A stretch of 64,000 nucleotides of DNA from Cellvibrio sp. UBA7671. GTDB lineage: Bacteria; Pseudomonadota; Gammaproteobacteria; Pseudomonadales; Cellvibrionaceae. Made by a program: the position numbers and the translations under genes. Every line of letters starts with the position of its first letter. The stretch's first letter is position 1. The DNA is taken from positions 62,001-126,000 of the forward strand of contig DLHJ01000003.1 of assembly GCA_002483145.1 (NCBI GenBank), given 5' to 3'. The notes below the pieces were generated by a model. It searched no databases. It saw only the letters and a list, made by a program, of their open reading frames with translations, and had not been told where the DNA came from. Below are positions 44,107 through 54,694 of the stretch, piece by piece.

Positions 44107-47100
44107 TTAACCTGAACCGAGTCTCACCTCCACTCGTCGCTCCCTCCCATCTTCTACCAACGGAATTCCCGTACCTTCCAATGCGACACCATCAAGCAGG
44201 ATTTTGCTTTCACCCCCATCACGCTGAATGATTTCAATACGATAAACCGTATTACCAAACCGATAATCCAGGCTGTAACCCGGCCAGTCTTTTGGTAAGC
44301 AGGGTTTAATGTGCAGCTCCGTACCTTGGCGAGTGATGCCGAGCAGGGATTCCACCATCAGACGATACAACCAACCCGCCGAGCCGGTGTACCAACTCCA
44401 GCCGCCGCGCCCGGTATGGGGGGCGATGGCGTAGACGTCGGCAGCGACGACATAGGGTTCGGCTTTGTAAAGCGCGACCGCAGCGGCACTGTTGCCATGG
44501 TTTACAGGGTTGATGATGTTGAACAGCTCCCAGGCGCGTTGGCTATCGCCCAATTCGGCGAACGCCATGGTCGCCCAGATGGCGGCGTGGGTGTACTGGC
44601 CGCCGTTTTCGCGCACGCCTGGTACATAACCCTTGATATAGCCGGGGTTCATGGCGGATTTATCGAACGGCGGATCGAGCAGTTGGATAATGCCCTGATC
44701 GCGGCGCACCAAATGCTTGTCGAGCGAGGCCATGGCTTGGCGCGCGCGCATGGGATCGCCCGCCCCTGAAAGCACCGACCAGCTTTGGGCGATGGAATCG
44801 ATCCGACACTCATCGTTAACGGCTGAACCTAGAGCGACACCATCGTCGAACCAGGCGCGGCGGAACCAGGCGCCGTCCCAGGCGTATTGGTCGATATTGT
44901 GTTGCAACAGTTTTGCCTCGTGCATACAGCGATCAGCAAAGACCAGATCGTGGCGTTGATGCGCGATCTTGGCGAAGGCGAGCAGCACTTTGTAGAGCAT
45001 AAAACCGAGCCAGACGCTCTCGCCTTTGCCGTGGATGCCGACCAGATTCATGCCGTCATTCCAATCGCCCGAGCCCATCAGCGGCATGCCGCGCTCGCCA
45101 AAGCGCAGACCGTGTTCGATGGCGCGCTGGCAATGTTGATAGAGGCTACCGGTGTCGGTGCTCTGCCCCGGCAAGTCGTAGTAGGACTCTTCATCCTCAT
45201 TGAGCAAACGCCCGGTGAGGTAATGCAATTGTTCGTCGAGTACACCGGTATCGCCAGTGTTTTGCACGTAGTGGCAAGTCACCAACGGCAGCCAGAGGTA
45301 GTCGTCCGAACAGCGGGTGCGCACGCCGCGCCCTTGAGGAGGATGCCACCAATGTTGCACATCGCCTTCGTGATATTGGCGCTGGGCGGCGCGCAATAAT
45401 TGCGCGCGCATCATGCCCGGTTGAGTGTGGGCGAGAGCCATAGTGTCTTGCAATTGATCACGATACCCGTAGGCGCCGCCGGATTGGTAATAACCGCTGC
45501 GCGCCCAGAGGCGACAGGCTAATGTCTGGTAGAGCAGCCAACCGTTGGCGAGCACATTGAAGGCAGGATCAGGGGTTTTGACTTGCACAGCACCGAGGGT
45601 GCGCGTCCAGTATTCGTGCACTTTAGCGAGCGCGGCGCGAGCCGAACCCAGATGACGCATCCGCTGTGCCAACGCGCGAGCCTGTTCGATATCCTGCCCC
45701 GCGCCGAGGCGGAAAATAATCTCGCGCGACTCTCCCTCGCCCAATTCAAACGGTACCTGGATGGCGCCGCAGGGATCCAACCCTGCGCCTAAACGCCCTG
45801 AAAGCCGCGCACGCGTGAGCGCATCCGGGTTGCCGAGCGAACCGTTGCGACCGAGGAATTCGGTGCGGTCGCCGGTTAAGGTGCGGGAGTTGTCGTCCAC
45901 ATCAAAAAAGCAGGCGCGCCCGCCAAATTCGCTGTTGTAGGCATTGCGGGCAAAGAGTGCGCCACTCGCAGAATCGATTTCAGTCACCGTATGCAACGCG
46001 GATTTGGTGCGCAAGTCGCCCAATACCCACTCCACGTATCCCGTTGCAGATAAGCGCCTCCTGCGGCCGGATAGGTTAGTGACTTTGAGTACGGAGAATT
46101 TGACCGACTCTTCCAAATCGACATAGACCCAGAGTTGCGAGCAGACATCATCTTCCGTGTGTTCAAACACACTGTAACCAAACCCGTGCCGGGTGACGTA
46201 AGGCGTATGGCCGCGTTTGGGCAAAGGTGTGGGCGACCAGAAATGGCCGGTGTCTTCATCGCGCAGGTAAATTGCTTCGCCGCCGGAGCTGCCCACGGGA
46301 TCATCGCACCAAGGCGTCAACCGATATTCATGCGCATTTTCGCTCCAGGTATAGGCGAGGCCGCTCTCTGAAATCACGGTACCAAAGTTAGGGTTGGCGA
46401 TAACGTTGACCCAAGGCAGCGGTGTCACTTGCGCTTGGGTAGTGGTAATGATGTATTCACGGCCGTCGGCGGTAAAACCGCCGAGCGGATTGGTGAGGAT
46501 CAAATCCGCACGCGGAGCGATTTGTTGGGGACGGTTAGCCTCAACCGCCGGTTTGCGATTCGGCACCAAGCGCGCAACTTTCTTCTCTGCCAACCCTTTC
46601 CAATTGACCTGCTCCGCCAAACTGCCATTGGCACCGTCGATAATCGCCCGCGCCACAGATTGCAGCAGGATGCGGTCTTCATGGGAAATCTGTTCCGCCG
46701 AGCGCACAAAAATACCGCCGGGGCGGTCAATCGCATGGCTTTCGCTGCCAGTGGCGATCAAACCCATAATCTGGTCCTGCAGGCGCTGGCGGTAGCCGAT
46801 GTGGTCTTCATTCCAGATCACCAGATCGACCGACAAGCCTTTCAATCGCCAGTAGGCGTGGCATTGGATCAACTGCCGCGCCAGCTCGATGTGTTCACTG
46901 GTGGCGATTTTTAACAACACGATGGGCAGGTCACCGGAGATGGCATAGCCCCACAAACCTGACTGCCCGCGCCGGTTCTGGACCAACACACTCGCCTCGG
47001 CCCGCAGGGCGGAGTGAGCGTAGAGCACGGCGCTGGCCAAGCGGCGATAAATCTGTGCATCGGCCTCGCTGGCGTTGATCTGGCGGAGTGTGACACCGCT

Positions 47101-50100
47101 ATGAGTCGCGGCAAGGTCAAACACCCGATCGGCCAAATGGCGATCCTGATAACGGCCGACCAGGGTCATGCAAGACTCGCGGTTGTCGGCAGTGCCACTC
47201 ACCAGATCGAGCGTCGCCACCTGCCCGGCTTCCAGAGTTATGCGGCAGCGAATGGCAACAATCGGGTCCAGCACCGAGCCTTGGCTACCTGAGAGTTCAC
47301 CGCCATCGGTAACGGCTTGCGGCGCCATCAAGGTGCGGCCGCGGCCGGTAAAGCGCAACCGGTCAGTCTCGTAAGAAAACTGATCCACTGGACTGCCATT
47401 CGGTGAGAGCAGATGAAACATCCAGGGCGTATGCTCACCCACGGAACGCGGGCGACGGGTGCAAAGTAACGCACGTCGCTCGGGCAGCATTTCCGTCTGC
47501 ACAAACAAATTGCCAAAGGCGGTTTGGGTCGCATCGGCCGCCGGTAACGCCAGCACCACTTCGGCATAGCTGGTGAGTTCCAGGGTCCGGGTGCGCGACG
47601 AACGGTTGGTGATGCGCAGGCGACGCAGTTCGATATCGTCCTCGGGGGAGACGACCAGTTCGGTATAGGTTTCGATGTCGTGGTCGCGACGGCGGAATTC
47701 GGCGCGGCCTTCCGAGAACATCGCCTCGTAATTGTCAGCGCGCTTGAGTGTGGGTTGATGGCTTGCCGACCAGAACTCGCTGGTGGTGGTATCGCGCAGG
47801 TAGACAAACATGCCCCAGTTGTCGCGCGTGGCATCTTCGCGCCAACGGATCACCGCCAGATCTTTCCAGCGGCTGTAACCACCACCGGCGTTGGTGACCA
47901 TCACCTGGTAGCGGCCGTTGGATAACAACTGGACTTCCGGCGTGGGGGTATCCGCCTCCAAAGGCGCGTAGATGGCGGTTTCGACCTGATCAAATAGGGC
48001 GGCGCCATCGGCATGGTCAGCCACATGGGTGTGCAATACCGATGCTTTGGGTATGCGCTCCTGCAACAACAGCAAGGTCGCCTGTAACAGCGGGTCAGCT
48101 TCAAACCGGCGCTGCATGGGGCGATCCAACAACAGATAGGCGAGCGCCAGGAGACTCATGCCCTGGTGGTGAACCATAAACGAGCGCACACAGGCGCTGG
48201 TCTGGCCACGCGCCAAGCGCGAGGGGGTGTAATCCACCGCTTCATAAAACCCGAAGCGCCCTTCCACGCCATTGCCGGCGAGCCATTCCAGATTTTCGCA
48301 GGCTGCTTCGGGCGCGACCATCAAGGCCATCACCGAGGCATAAGGGGAGATAACCGTATCCTCCGCCAAGCCGCGTTTGAAGCCCAACCCGGGTACACCA
48401 AAGGCGTGATACTGGTAATTCAAGCTGGCATCAAAGGTGTGATAACCGGATTCCGAGATCCCCCAGGGCAGATTGCGCTGCTTGCCATAGGCGATCTGGC
48501 GGCCAACGGCGGCGCGACAGGTTTGGTCAAGCAAAGTGCCGTCGTAACTGGGCATCACCAGCATCGGCATCAGGTACTCAAACATGGAGCCGCTCCAGGA
48601 CATCAACACTGGCTCGCCCTCCGCCATGGTGCGCAACCGCCCCAAAGCAAACCAACTCTCTTGCGGTACCTGGCCCTGGGCGATAGCGACGAAATTACAC
48701 AGACGCGCCTCCGAGGCGAGCAGGTCGTAAAAGCTGTTGTCGCGGCGATAATCGTCGAGGTTGTAACCTACGGCGATGAGGTGGCGGGTGCGGTCGTACA
48801 GGAAGTCGTACTCCATCGCCGCAAACTCATTGGCCTGTGCGGCCAGCTCCATACAGGTGGCGATGCGCTCATTGGCACGCTGGCTGGCAGTGACTATCAA
48901 GCCGCGCAATTCGAGCAACCATTCCCGTTCGGCCACCGTACCGGGCCGCAACAATTGTGCATCCAATAGCGGCACCAGCCCCAGGTTGTAGGTAGTCAAC
49001 AGGCGCAGGCTGGGAATCCGGTTCAAGTCGATCCCGGGGGTGAAATGCGCGAGGGTGGCCACAAACCCACCCAGTACAGGTGGCGGGGCGCGCAGCCCTA
49101 ACCAGGGAGCAAAAAATAATAATTCATCGAGCGCGGAGCGGCTCTGTTGGGCAAGTGCTGCCCCCCAGGTTTTAGCTTCATGGGCAAGCCCCACATGATC
49201 AATCACCGGAGCGCCGAGCATATCGTTCAGAAGCGCTCCGCTCACCGCCAGTTTGACGTTAGGCTGCACGGCTAGATAGGCATTGATACTCACTGCCGCG
49301 TTCATAACCCCTTCCAGGCAATGCAAGAGCGCCGGCAAATTGTTGATACGCTCGGCGTGGGTGTGAGCACAAGCAGAATTCAACAAGCTGCGCAGGCGGA
49401 TGATCGCCGCCTCTACCACATGCGGCAGATCGTCCAGCATATGCGCAAACTGCAAACTATCGGTGAGCACCGCGAGGGTATCGGCCAAGCCATGGAAGAC
49501 ACGTTCGTGGGGAATCGTCTGATCAGGCAGCGCCACTAACCCGGCGCGCAGGGTGAGCAGATGCCCGGCGAGGTTGCCGCTGTCCACCGCCGAAATGTAG
49601 CGCGGTGGCAATGGCCGTAAGGTGAGCGTGTCGTACCAATTAAAAAAATGGCCGCGATGGCGCTCCAGCTTGCCCATACTGCCAAAGGTATTGGCCGTGC
49701 GTTCGAGCAACAGGTTGGCGGAGATAAAACCAAAATCGTAAGCCGATAGATTGCCCAGCAGCGCCAGCCCGATATTCGTTGGCGAGGTGCGATGCGCAAT
49801 CACCGGGCCGGGATTTTCCTGAAAGTTATCGGGCGGTAACCAATTGTCTTCAGCCACCACAAAACGTTCAAAATAAGCCCAGGTTTTACGGGCGATTTTG
49901 CGCAAAAACTGCGTCTGCTGCCCGGATAAACTCGCCTCTTTCCGCTCCAGCGGCAGACCTAGCCACCACACACTGAAGGGTGCGATAAACCACAACACCA
50001 ACAGCGGCGCTGCGCTGGGCAAGGCGGTGGGTTGCAATATCACCAGCGCAGCAGTTACCGCCAGAGCAATCGCCGGCGCCGACCACAGCAGGTCCCAACT

Positions 50101-52977
50101 CGCCAGCAAACTGCCCTTGGTTTTGCGTTCCTGCTCAGCCGAAGCACACCACTCCAGCAGCAATCCCGGTGCACACCACAAGCGCCACAGGCTGCGCAGA
50201 ATCGCCGTCAAACTAAAACAGGCTTCATGGGGCAAACAGCTAATACGGAACAGCGCCTGCAGAAAATGGCGCCGCGCATTGGCAAATACGGCGGCCAAAT
50301 GTTCCGCCAGAAATATCTCGCGCGGCTTGCGCAGTGCATCGACCACGGTAACCAGCATCGGTGGCAACAGGATGATGCCCAGTGCAGCAAGCGTCCAAAG
50401 TTCGGGGGCGGGCAACAGTGTCCAACCGATCAACAGCAGCAACAGCAATGCCACGGGTGCAAGGCTGCGCAGCAAATTGTCGGCGATTTTCCAGCGCGAC
50501 AAAGCCGACAGCGGATTCGCCAGCCGCTGGCCATTGGCGCCCGGTACGCGCGGCCACAACCAACTGGCAATTTGCCAATCGCCGCGCATCCAGCGCTCCC
50601 GCCGAGCGACATCCAACTCGTAGCGAGCGGGCGAATCTTCGTAGAGATGAACATCGCTCAGTAAGCCCGCGCGCGCATAACAGCCCTCGAGTAAATCGTG
50701 ACTCAGGATGCGGTTGTCAGGGAAACGCCCACCGAGCACTTGTTCGAAGGCGTCCAGATCATAAATGCCCTTGCCGATAAAAGAGCCTTCGCCAAACACA
50801 TCCTGATACACATCCGATACCGAGCGGGTGTAAGGATCAATCCCCGCTTCACCACCGTAGAGCTGCACATAGCGCGAGCAATTGGCGGCCGATAGCGTCG
50901 CCGCCATACGCGGCTGCAAGATGCCGTAACCACGGCGGATTACATGATGCTCAGGGTCGTATACCGGGCGATTCAGCGGGTGCGCCATAGTGCCAACACA
51001 CTGGCGGGCAGCATCGCGCGGTAGCTGGGTATCTGTATCCAGCGTGATCACGTAGCGCAGTTTGGGCAGCGCTGTGATGTCGCCAACAATCAGTGAAAAT
51101 GCTTCCGAATGCCCACGCCCTTCGCGCAACAGCTGGTTTAAATCAGCGAGCTTGCCGCGTTTGCGTTCATAACCCATCCAGCGTTTGACGGTAGGGTTCC
51201 ACAGGCGCGGGCGATGGAAAAGGAAGAAGCGATTGCTGGCACTGCTGGATGGATAGGCTTTGTTGAGCCGCTCAATACCTGCGCGCGCGCGCGCTAACAA
51301 TGGCTCATCAGCCGGTAAGGTTTCACTGTCCGCATCGCCAAAATCGGTGAGCAAACCAAAATATAACTGCTCATCGCGGTTGCCCAGGAAGCGCACTTCC
51401 AGCGCCTCCAACAAGTCATCGATACCCTGGGTGCTGGTGAGCAGCGTTGGCACCACCACAAGTGTCGCCAATTCTTCGGGAATACCTTGCACAAAATCCA
51501 GGCGCGGCAAACGCTTGGGTTTTACCACCAAGGTAACTACCCAATTGACCAGCGCCGAGGCGAGTGAGGTTGAAGCGATCAAGGCGAGCAAGGTCAATAC
51601 ACCTAGCTGCCAATTGCTAATGTTGTAACTCTGCGCCACCAGGAAAAATCCGGCTGTGGTGAGCAATACCAGTGACACTATTGCCCCAAGATACAGGGGC
51701 AAACGCACATGGGAACAACCGCGCCGGAATCGCTCTGCCAGTGGTAAACGCACCGCAACCGCGCGCTCCAATTGCGGCAAACCGCGATCAACCAGGTAGT
51801 AACCAACATGGCGCGTATGCGCGTCAGGTGTATCGCCCGCATGCTGCGCCAGTTCGATCGCCACGCGCGCAATACCCGCTTCAGAAATTTTGCTGCGCTT
51901 GGCAAGCCGGTCGATCACATGGCGATATTCATCGCGCGTCGCAAAATCCATGCGGCGATAAATGCCGTCCCTGTCCTCCAACAAAATCTGCTCGACGATG
52001 CTCATGGTTTCCACAAACACGCGCCAATCGTAAGCACCTAAAAAACGCAAACTGCCGATACTGTTGCTAATCGACACCTGATCAACCGCCTGCTGCTGGG
52101 TTTCCGCCTGCACCATTTGCTCAATGGTCAAACTCTCCTCCGCCAAGCGCTGTTCAATCCAGGTCAGCGGCAACGCGAGTGCGGGGCCATGCCCTTGCAA
52201 ACGGCGCACTAATTCAGCGATAAACGCACTCACCATCGGCGGGTTAGAACGCGCCATATCGGCAATCACCACAATCAGATTTTTCGGATCGCTCTCGGCC
52301 ACTTCCACCATCTGGCTCGCCCATTCGCGCGCCTGATTCAAATAGCTGCGCGCATGGGTAATACGCAAACTCACACGGCGCAAATTTTCAATCAGTGCGA
52401 GGCGCAACATGATCGGAATTGCCCAGAGTTCACCCAGTGTTAGTGGTGTGACGGTTTGATAAGCCGCAACAAAACGGCTGAGGATTTCAGCATCAATGCG
52501 GCCATCACCATGGGCGATAGCAGCGAGCGCCAAATCGTAAACGCGCGGCAACCCGGCAGATCGCCCCGCGCTTAAACGCGGCAATTCACGGCTGTAATTT
52601 TTGGGGAAATGGCGCTTGGCTGTGCGGATTTGTTCTTCAATCATGTAAAAGTTGTCGAGCAACCATTCACCCGCAGGCGCGATGCGCGAACGCGCTTTTA
52701 CTGCAGCCGCGAGCAACTCGCAGCCGCTAATCAACACCTGCTCGTTTTCATCCAAGCGCGTCAGCAAACGGTCGCGCGTGCGCGCCTTACTCAGGCTGTG
52801 CTCACTCGCCAGCACTTTGCCGAAATGTTCCATCTGGTCGGCACTGAATAACTCCGCGCGCAGTGGATTGAGATCTTCCGGACGCTGTGCGCGCCGGTCG
52901 TACACCCGGCTGCGCCAGGAACTGATACCCGAAGTGAAAAAGCGGGACAAGGTTTTACCCCAGTTTGCGTTCTGCAT
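44107..52977 (-). CDS. ndvB: Cyclic beta-1,2-glucan synthase NdvB
   Basis: About 2956 residues, normal for the family. The start is taken at ATG 52977; an earlier in-frame start at 53010 lacks support. The N-terminal 400 residues are helical. Membrane helices lie near 425-490, 850-900 and 985-1020, around a glucosyltransferase (GT84) domain. That domain has 'ITLDTDTQLPRDAARQ' near residue 640-655 and the Q/R-x-x-R-W-like 'RRERWMRGDW' near 800. The central part holds the chain-length-controlling region, and the C-terminal third is a GH94 phosphorylase-like domain with 'MGSGDWNDGMNLVG' (catalytic Asp) near 2640. The enzyme makes and cyclises beta-1,2-glucan into the periplasm, important for osmotic adaptation and host interaction. 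Many antisense frames here reflect high GC and are not genes. Confidence 0.95.
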   Translation of the reverse strand: MQNANWGKTLSRFFTSGISSWRSRVYDRRAQRPEDLNPLRAELFSADQMEHFGKVLASEHSLSKARTRDRLLTRLDENEQVLISGCELLAAAVKARSRIAPAGEWLLDNFYMIEEQIRTAKRHFPKNYSRELPRLSAGRSAGLPRVYDLALAAIAHGDGRIDAEILSRFVAAYQTVTPLTLGELWAIPIMLRLALIENLRRVSLRITHARSYLNQAREWASQMVEVAESDPKNLIVVIADMARSNPPMVSAFIAELVRRLQGHGPALALPLTWIEQRLAEESLTIEQMVQAETQQQAVDQVSISNSIGSLRFLGAYDWRVFVETMSIVEQILLEDRDGIYRRMDFATRDEYRHVIDRLAKRSKISEAGIARVAIELAQHAGDTPDAHTRHVGYYLVDRGLPQLERAVAVRLPLAERFRRGCSHVRLPLYLGAIVSLVLLTTAGFFLVAQSYNISNWQLGVLTLLALIASTSLASALVNWVVTLVVKPKRLPRLDFVQGIPEELATLVVVPTLLTSTQGIDDLLEALEVRFLGNRDEQLYFGLLTDFGDADSETLPADEPLLARARAGIERLNKAYPSSSASNRFFLFHRPRLWNPTVKRWMGYERKRGKLADLNQLLREGRGHSEAFSLIVGDITALPKLRYVITLDTDTQLPRDAARQCVGTMAHPLNRPVYDPEHHVIRRGYGILQPRMAATLSAANCSRYVQLYGGEAGIDPYTRSVSDVYQDVFGEGSFIGKGIYDLDAFEQVLGGRFPDNRILSHDLLEGCYARAGLLSDVHLYEDSPARYELDVARRERWMRGDWQIASWLWPRVPGANGQRLANPLSALSRWKIADNLLRSLAPVALLLLLLIGWTLLPAPELWTLAALGIILLPPMLVTVVDALRKPREIFLAEHLAAVFANARRHFLQALFRISCLPHEACFSLTAILRSLWRLWCAPGLLLEWCASAEQERKTKGSLLASWDLLWSAPAIALAVTAALVILQPTALPSAAPLLVLWFIAPFSVWWLGLPLERKEASLSGQQTQFLRKIARKTWAYFERFVVAEDNWLPPDNFQENPGPVIAHRTSPTNIGLALLGNLSAYDFGFISANLLLERTANTFGSMGKLERHRGHFFNWYDTLTLRPLPPRYISAVDSGNLAGHLLTLRAGLVALPDQTIPHERVFHGLADTLAVLTDSLQFAHMLDDLPHVVEAAIIRLRSLLNSACAHTHAERINNLPALLHCLEGVMNAAVSINAYLAVQPNVKLAVSGALLNDMLGAPVIDHVGLAHEAKTWGAALAQQSRSALDELLFFAPWLGLRAPPPVLGGFVATLAHFTPGIDLNRIPSLRLLTTYNLGLVPLLDAQLLRPGTVAEREWLLELRGLIVTASQRANERIATCMELAAQANEFAAMEYDFLYDRTRHLIAVGYNLDDYRRDNSFYDLLASEARLCNFVAIAQGQVPQESWFALGRLRTMAEGEPVLMSWSGSMFEYLMPMLVMPSYDGTLLDQTCRAAVGRQIAYGKQRNLPWGISESGYHTFDASLNYQYHAFGVPGLGFKRGLAEDTVISPYASVMALMVAPEAACENLEWLAGNGVEGRFGFYEAVDYTPSRLARGQTSACVRSFMVHHQGMSLLALAYLLLDRPMQRRFEADPLLQATLLLLQERIPKASVLHTHVADHADGAALFDQVETAIYAPLEADTPTPEVQLLSNGRYQVMVTNAGGGYSRWKDLAVIRWREDATRDNWGMFVYLRDTTTSEFWSASHQPTLKRADNYEAMFSEGRAEFRRRDHDIETYTELVVSPEDDIELRRLRITNRSSRTRTLELTSYAEVVLALPAADATQTAFGNLFVQTEMLPERRALLCTRRPRSVGEHTPWMFHLLSPNGSPVDQFSYETDRLRFTGRGRTLMAPQAVTDGGELSGSQGSVLDPIVAIRCRITLEAGQVATLDLVSGTADNRESCMTLVGRYQDRHLADRVFDLAATHSGVTLRQINASEADAQIYRRLASAVLYAHSALRAEASVLVQNRRGQSGLWGYAISGDLPIVLLKIATSEHIELARQLIQCHAYWRLKGLSVDLVIWNEDHIGYRQRLQDQIMGLIATGSESHAIDRPGGIFVRSAEQISHEDRILLQSVARAIIDGANGSLAEQVNWKGLAEKKVARLVPNRKPAVEANRPQQIAPRADLILTNPLGGFTADGREYIITTTQAQVTPLPWVNVIANPNFGTVISESGLAYTWSENAHEYRLTPWCDDPVGSSGGEAIYLRDEDTGHFWSPTPLPKRGHTPYVTRHGFGYSVFEHTEDDVCSQLWVYVDLEESVKFSVLKVTNLSGRRRRLSATGYVEWVLGDLRTKSALHTVTEIDSASGALFARNAYNSEFGGRACFFDVDDNSRTLTGDRTEFLGRNGSLGNPDALTRARLSGRLGAGLDPCGAIQVPFELGEGESREIIFRLGAGQDIEQARALAQRMRHLGSARAALAKVHEYWTRTLGAVQVKTPDPAFNVLANGWLLYQTLACRLWARSGYYQSGGAYGYRDQLQDTMALAHTQPGMMRAQLLRAAQRQYHEGDVQHWWHPPQGRGVRTRCSDDYLWLPLVTCHYVQNTGDTGVLDEQLHYLTGRLLNEDEESYYDLPGQSTDTGSLYQHCQRAIEHGLRFGERGMPLMGSGDWNDGMNLVGIHGKGESVWLGFMLYKVLLAFAKIAHQRHDLVFADRCMHEAKLLQHNIDQYAWDGAWFRRAWFDDGVALGSAVNDECRIDSIAQSWSVLSGAGDPMRARQAMASLDKHLVRRDQGIIQLLDPPFDKSAMNPGYIKGYVPGVRENGGQYTHAAIWATMAFAELGDSQRAWELFNIINPVNHGNSAAAVALYKAEPYVVAADVYAIAPHTGRGGWSWYTGSAGWLYRLMVESLLGITRQGTELHIKPCLPKDWPGYSLDYRFGNTVYRIEIIQRDGGESKILLDGVALEGTGIPLVEDGRERRVEVRLGSG

Positions 52978-53066
52978 AATTAAAACCTTGGGGGAAGATG
53001 GTTCTACCAAGCTTGGGCAATTCGCGGGGGGCTGTCTGTTCGTTAGCGAGCTTTGGCTTTTACATG

Positions 53067-53294
53067 CTAGTGATATAGACGCTCTATGCGACGCAACTGC
53101 ACACGGACATGATTTTTATTCGGTTCATTGCGATGGCTGTGATGAGATTTTTTTTCGTCATCATCATAGCTTTGTGAATCCTGCGCATATTTATGCACAC
53201 GGGCATCAGATCGACGCGGTTGCGCGCCTAATTCATGGAAAGATTTTTCACTCTGAACATGATTGTTTTTATTGCTATGGGTATCTCTTTTCAT
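53067..53294 (-). CDS. 75-residue hydrophilic protein of unknown function
   Basis: Strongly polar, rich in His, Asn, Lys, Asp and Ser, with no hydrophobic segment. The upstream sequence GGTGGACTGAG gives a possible ribosome site. It lies in the same direction as ndvB, 90 bases upstream. No family is recognised, and composition alone cannot exclude a chance frame. Confidence 0.4.
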   Translation of the reverse strand: MKRDTHSNKNNHVQSEKSFHELGAQPRRSDARVHKYAQDSQSYDDDEKKSHHSHRNEPNKNHVRVQLRRIERLYH

Positions 53295-53521
53295 TTCTCA
53301 GTCCACCTGTGAATTTACTGACTATTATTAAGCGTTAATAAATAATTCAGAAAAAGTGTGCGCCAGAAAACAGATCGCACGCGCAAACAATAAGGTGGGA
53401 ATTTACAAAGATCAGTGCGCTAACCCGCATAAGCAAAACAATGGGAGAGTGTGTGTTTTCGTACAGACATGAACAGTGCCAGTTTATATGTTAGCGATTC
53501 ACAAACTGATGGGAGCTTGAA

Positions 53522-54553
53522 ATGGAAACACAATTTGCACAACGCCCGGACAATAATTACCGCGAAGGCATCATTAGCACTCAGCCAGAAAATAACAGCG
53601 CCGTTGCATGGTGTGCTGTGTTTGCCGGTGCAGTCGCTTCTGCGGCCTTGTCGTTAATTTTATTATTACTCGGCACCGGTTTTGGATTAACGCTGGTGTC
53701 CCCCTGGTCGAGCGAAGGAATTAGCAGCACGAGTTTTGGTGTGTCGAGTATTGTTGGTATCACCTTGATATCGGTAGCCGCATCAGCGCTTGGCGGTTAT
53801 CTCGCTGGCCGATTAAGAACCCGCTGGCTCAACACTCATAACGACGAAGTCTATTTTCGCGATACCGCACACGGATTTTTATCTTGGGCAGTAGCCACAC
53901 TCGGTACCGCCGCCTTACTCACTTCCGTCATTAGCGGCATCATGGGCAGCGGTGTTAAGGCGGGTGCAGCAGTAGCTGGTGGCGCAGCGACGGCGGCCAC
54001 CAGTGCGATTGCAAGTGGCACGGCGGCAGCGCTGGCTTCAGATAACAGTGAAGGCGATACCACCTTGCCATACCTGTTGGACACACTGCTGCGCAAAGAT
54101 CCAAACACTGCTGCAGATACTTCCCCGCAACAGCCGGTCACTTCACCCGACCCTGTCGATGGTGCCCCCGCTACCGAACCAGCACCAGCACCACAAGCAA
54201 ATGAAAATACCACTGCTGCGGAAAACGATGCAGCCAAAGGCGAACTCATGCGTATTTTTGTTCACGCAGTAGCAACTGATTCGCTGCCACAAAACGATGT
54301 GGAATACGCGGGGCAACTTGTGGCACAAGTAACTGGCACAGATCAACAAACCGCTGAAAAACGCGTCGCAGACAGCTTCAACACATTAAGAGAAAAATTA
54401 GACGAAGCTGAAACCGCCGCACTCGCTGCCGCTGACAAAGCACGTGAAGTAACAGCCTATACATCGCTGTGGTTATTTATTTCATTATTAAGTGGTGCGT
54501 TTATCGCGAGCTTAATGGCCATATACGGCGGACGCCAACGCGATCTTAATTAA
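53522..54553 (+). CDS. Multi-pass membrane protein with Ala/Pro-rich linker
   Basis: A 343-residue protein. A polar N-terminus leads to hydrophobic helices near residues 30-55, 70-95 and 120-140. An Ala/Gly-rich helix lies at 145-165, then a long Asp/Pro/Ala/Gln-rich loop (175-235). A helical segment that may be a small soluble domain (240-295) and a last membrane helix (about 310-330) follow. Similar proteins are found as hypothetical membrane proteins in many proteobacteria; no function is known. The ribosome site is weak. A 23-residue conserved-looking peptide follows 26 bases downstream. Confidence 0.7.
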   Translation: METQFAQRPDNNYREGIISTQPENNSAVAWCAVFAGAVASAALSLILLLLGTGFGLTLVSPWSSEGISSTSFGVSSIVGITLISVAASALGGYLAGRLRTRWLNTHNDEVYFRDTAHGFLSWAVATLGTAALLTSVISGIMGSGVKAGAAVAGGAATAATSAIASGTAAALASDNSEGDTTLPYLLDTLLRKDPNTAADTSPQQPVTSPDPVDGAPATEPAPAPQANENTTAAENDAAKGELMRIFVHAVATDSLPQNDVEYAGQLVAQVTGTDQQTAEKRVADSFNTLREKLDEAETAALAAADKAREVTAYTSLWLFISLLSGAFIASLMAIYGGRQRDLN

Positions 54554-54579
54554 CAATATTTTTTCTTAAGGAGAAAAAT

Positions 54580-54651
54580 ATGCGCTCAATACTCTTGTAC
54601 TTTCTCGGCATCCCAATTCCTATCATTATCCTTATCGCCATACTCTTGTAA
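54580..54651 (+). CDS. 23-residue membrane peptide (MRSILL...IPIPIIIL type)
   Basis: Excellent ribosome site (AAGGAG, six bases to ATG). The peptide has a single Arg after Met, then an almost purely hydrophobic helix with the core 'GIPIPIIILI'. Very short proteins of this pattern are, from memory, recurrent in proteobacteria next to envelope genes, which would explain the retained pattern; this was not checked. It is immediately followed by a terminator, so it ends the 53522 operon. Confidence 0.65.
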   Translation: MRSILLYFLGIPIPIIILIAILL

Positions 54652-54664
54652 TTAAAAAAAATAG

Positions 54665-54694
54665 CCCGGAGGCAATTCGCTTCCGGGATTTTTT
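54665..54694 (+). terminator. Rho-independent terminator
   Basis: CCCGGA/TCCGGG stem with an inner GC pair followed by six T residues, 14 bases after the micropeptide stop. Confidence 0.88.

Noticed and set aside
44311-52851. Many long antisense open frames (up to about 270 codons) within ndvB
   Set aside because: They lie opposite a clearly coding GC-rich gene, lack ribosome sites and recognisable motifs, and follow from third-position GC bias.
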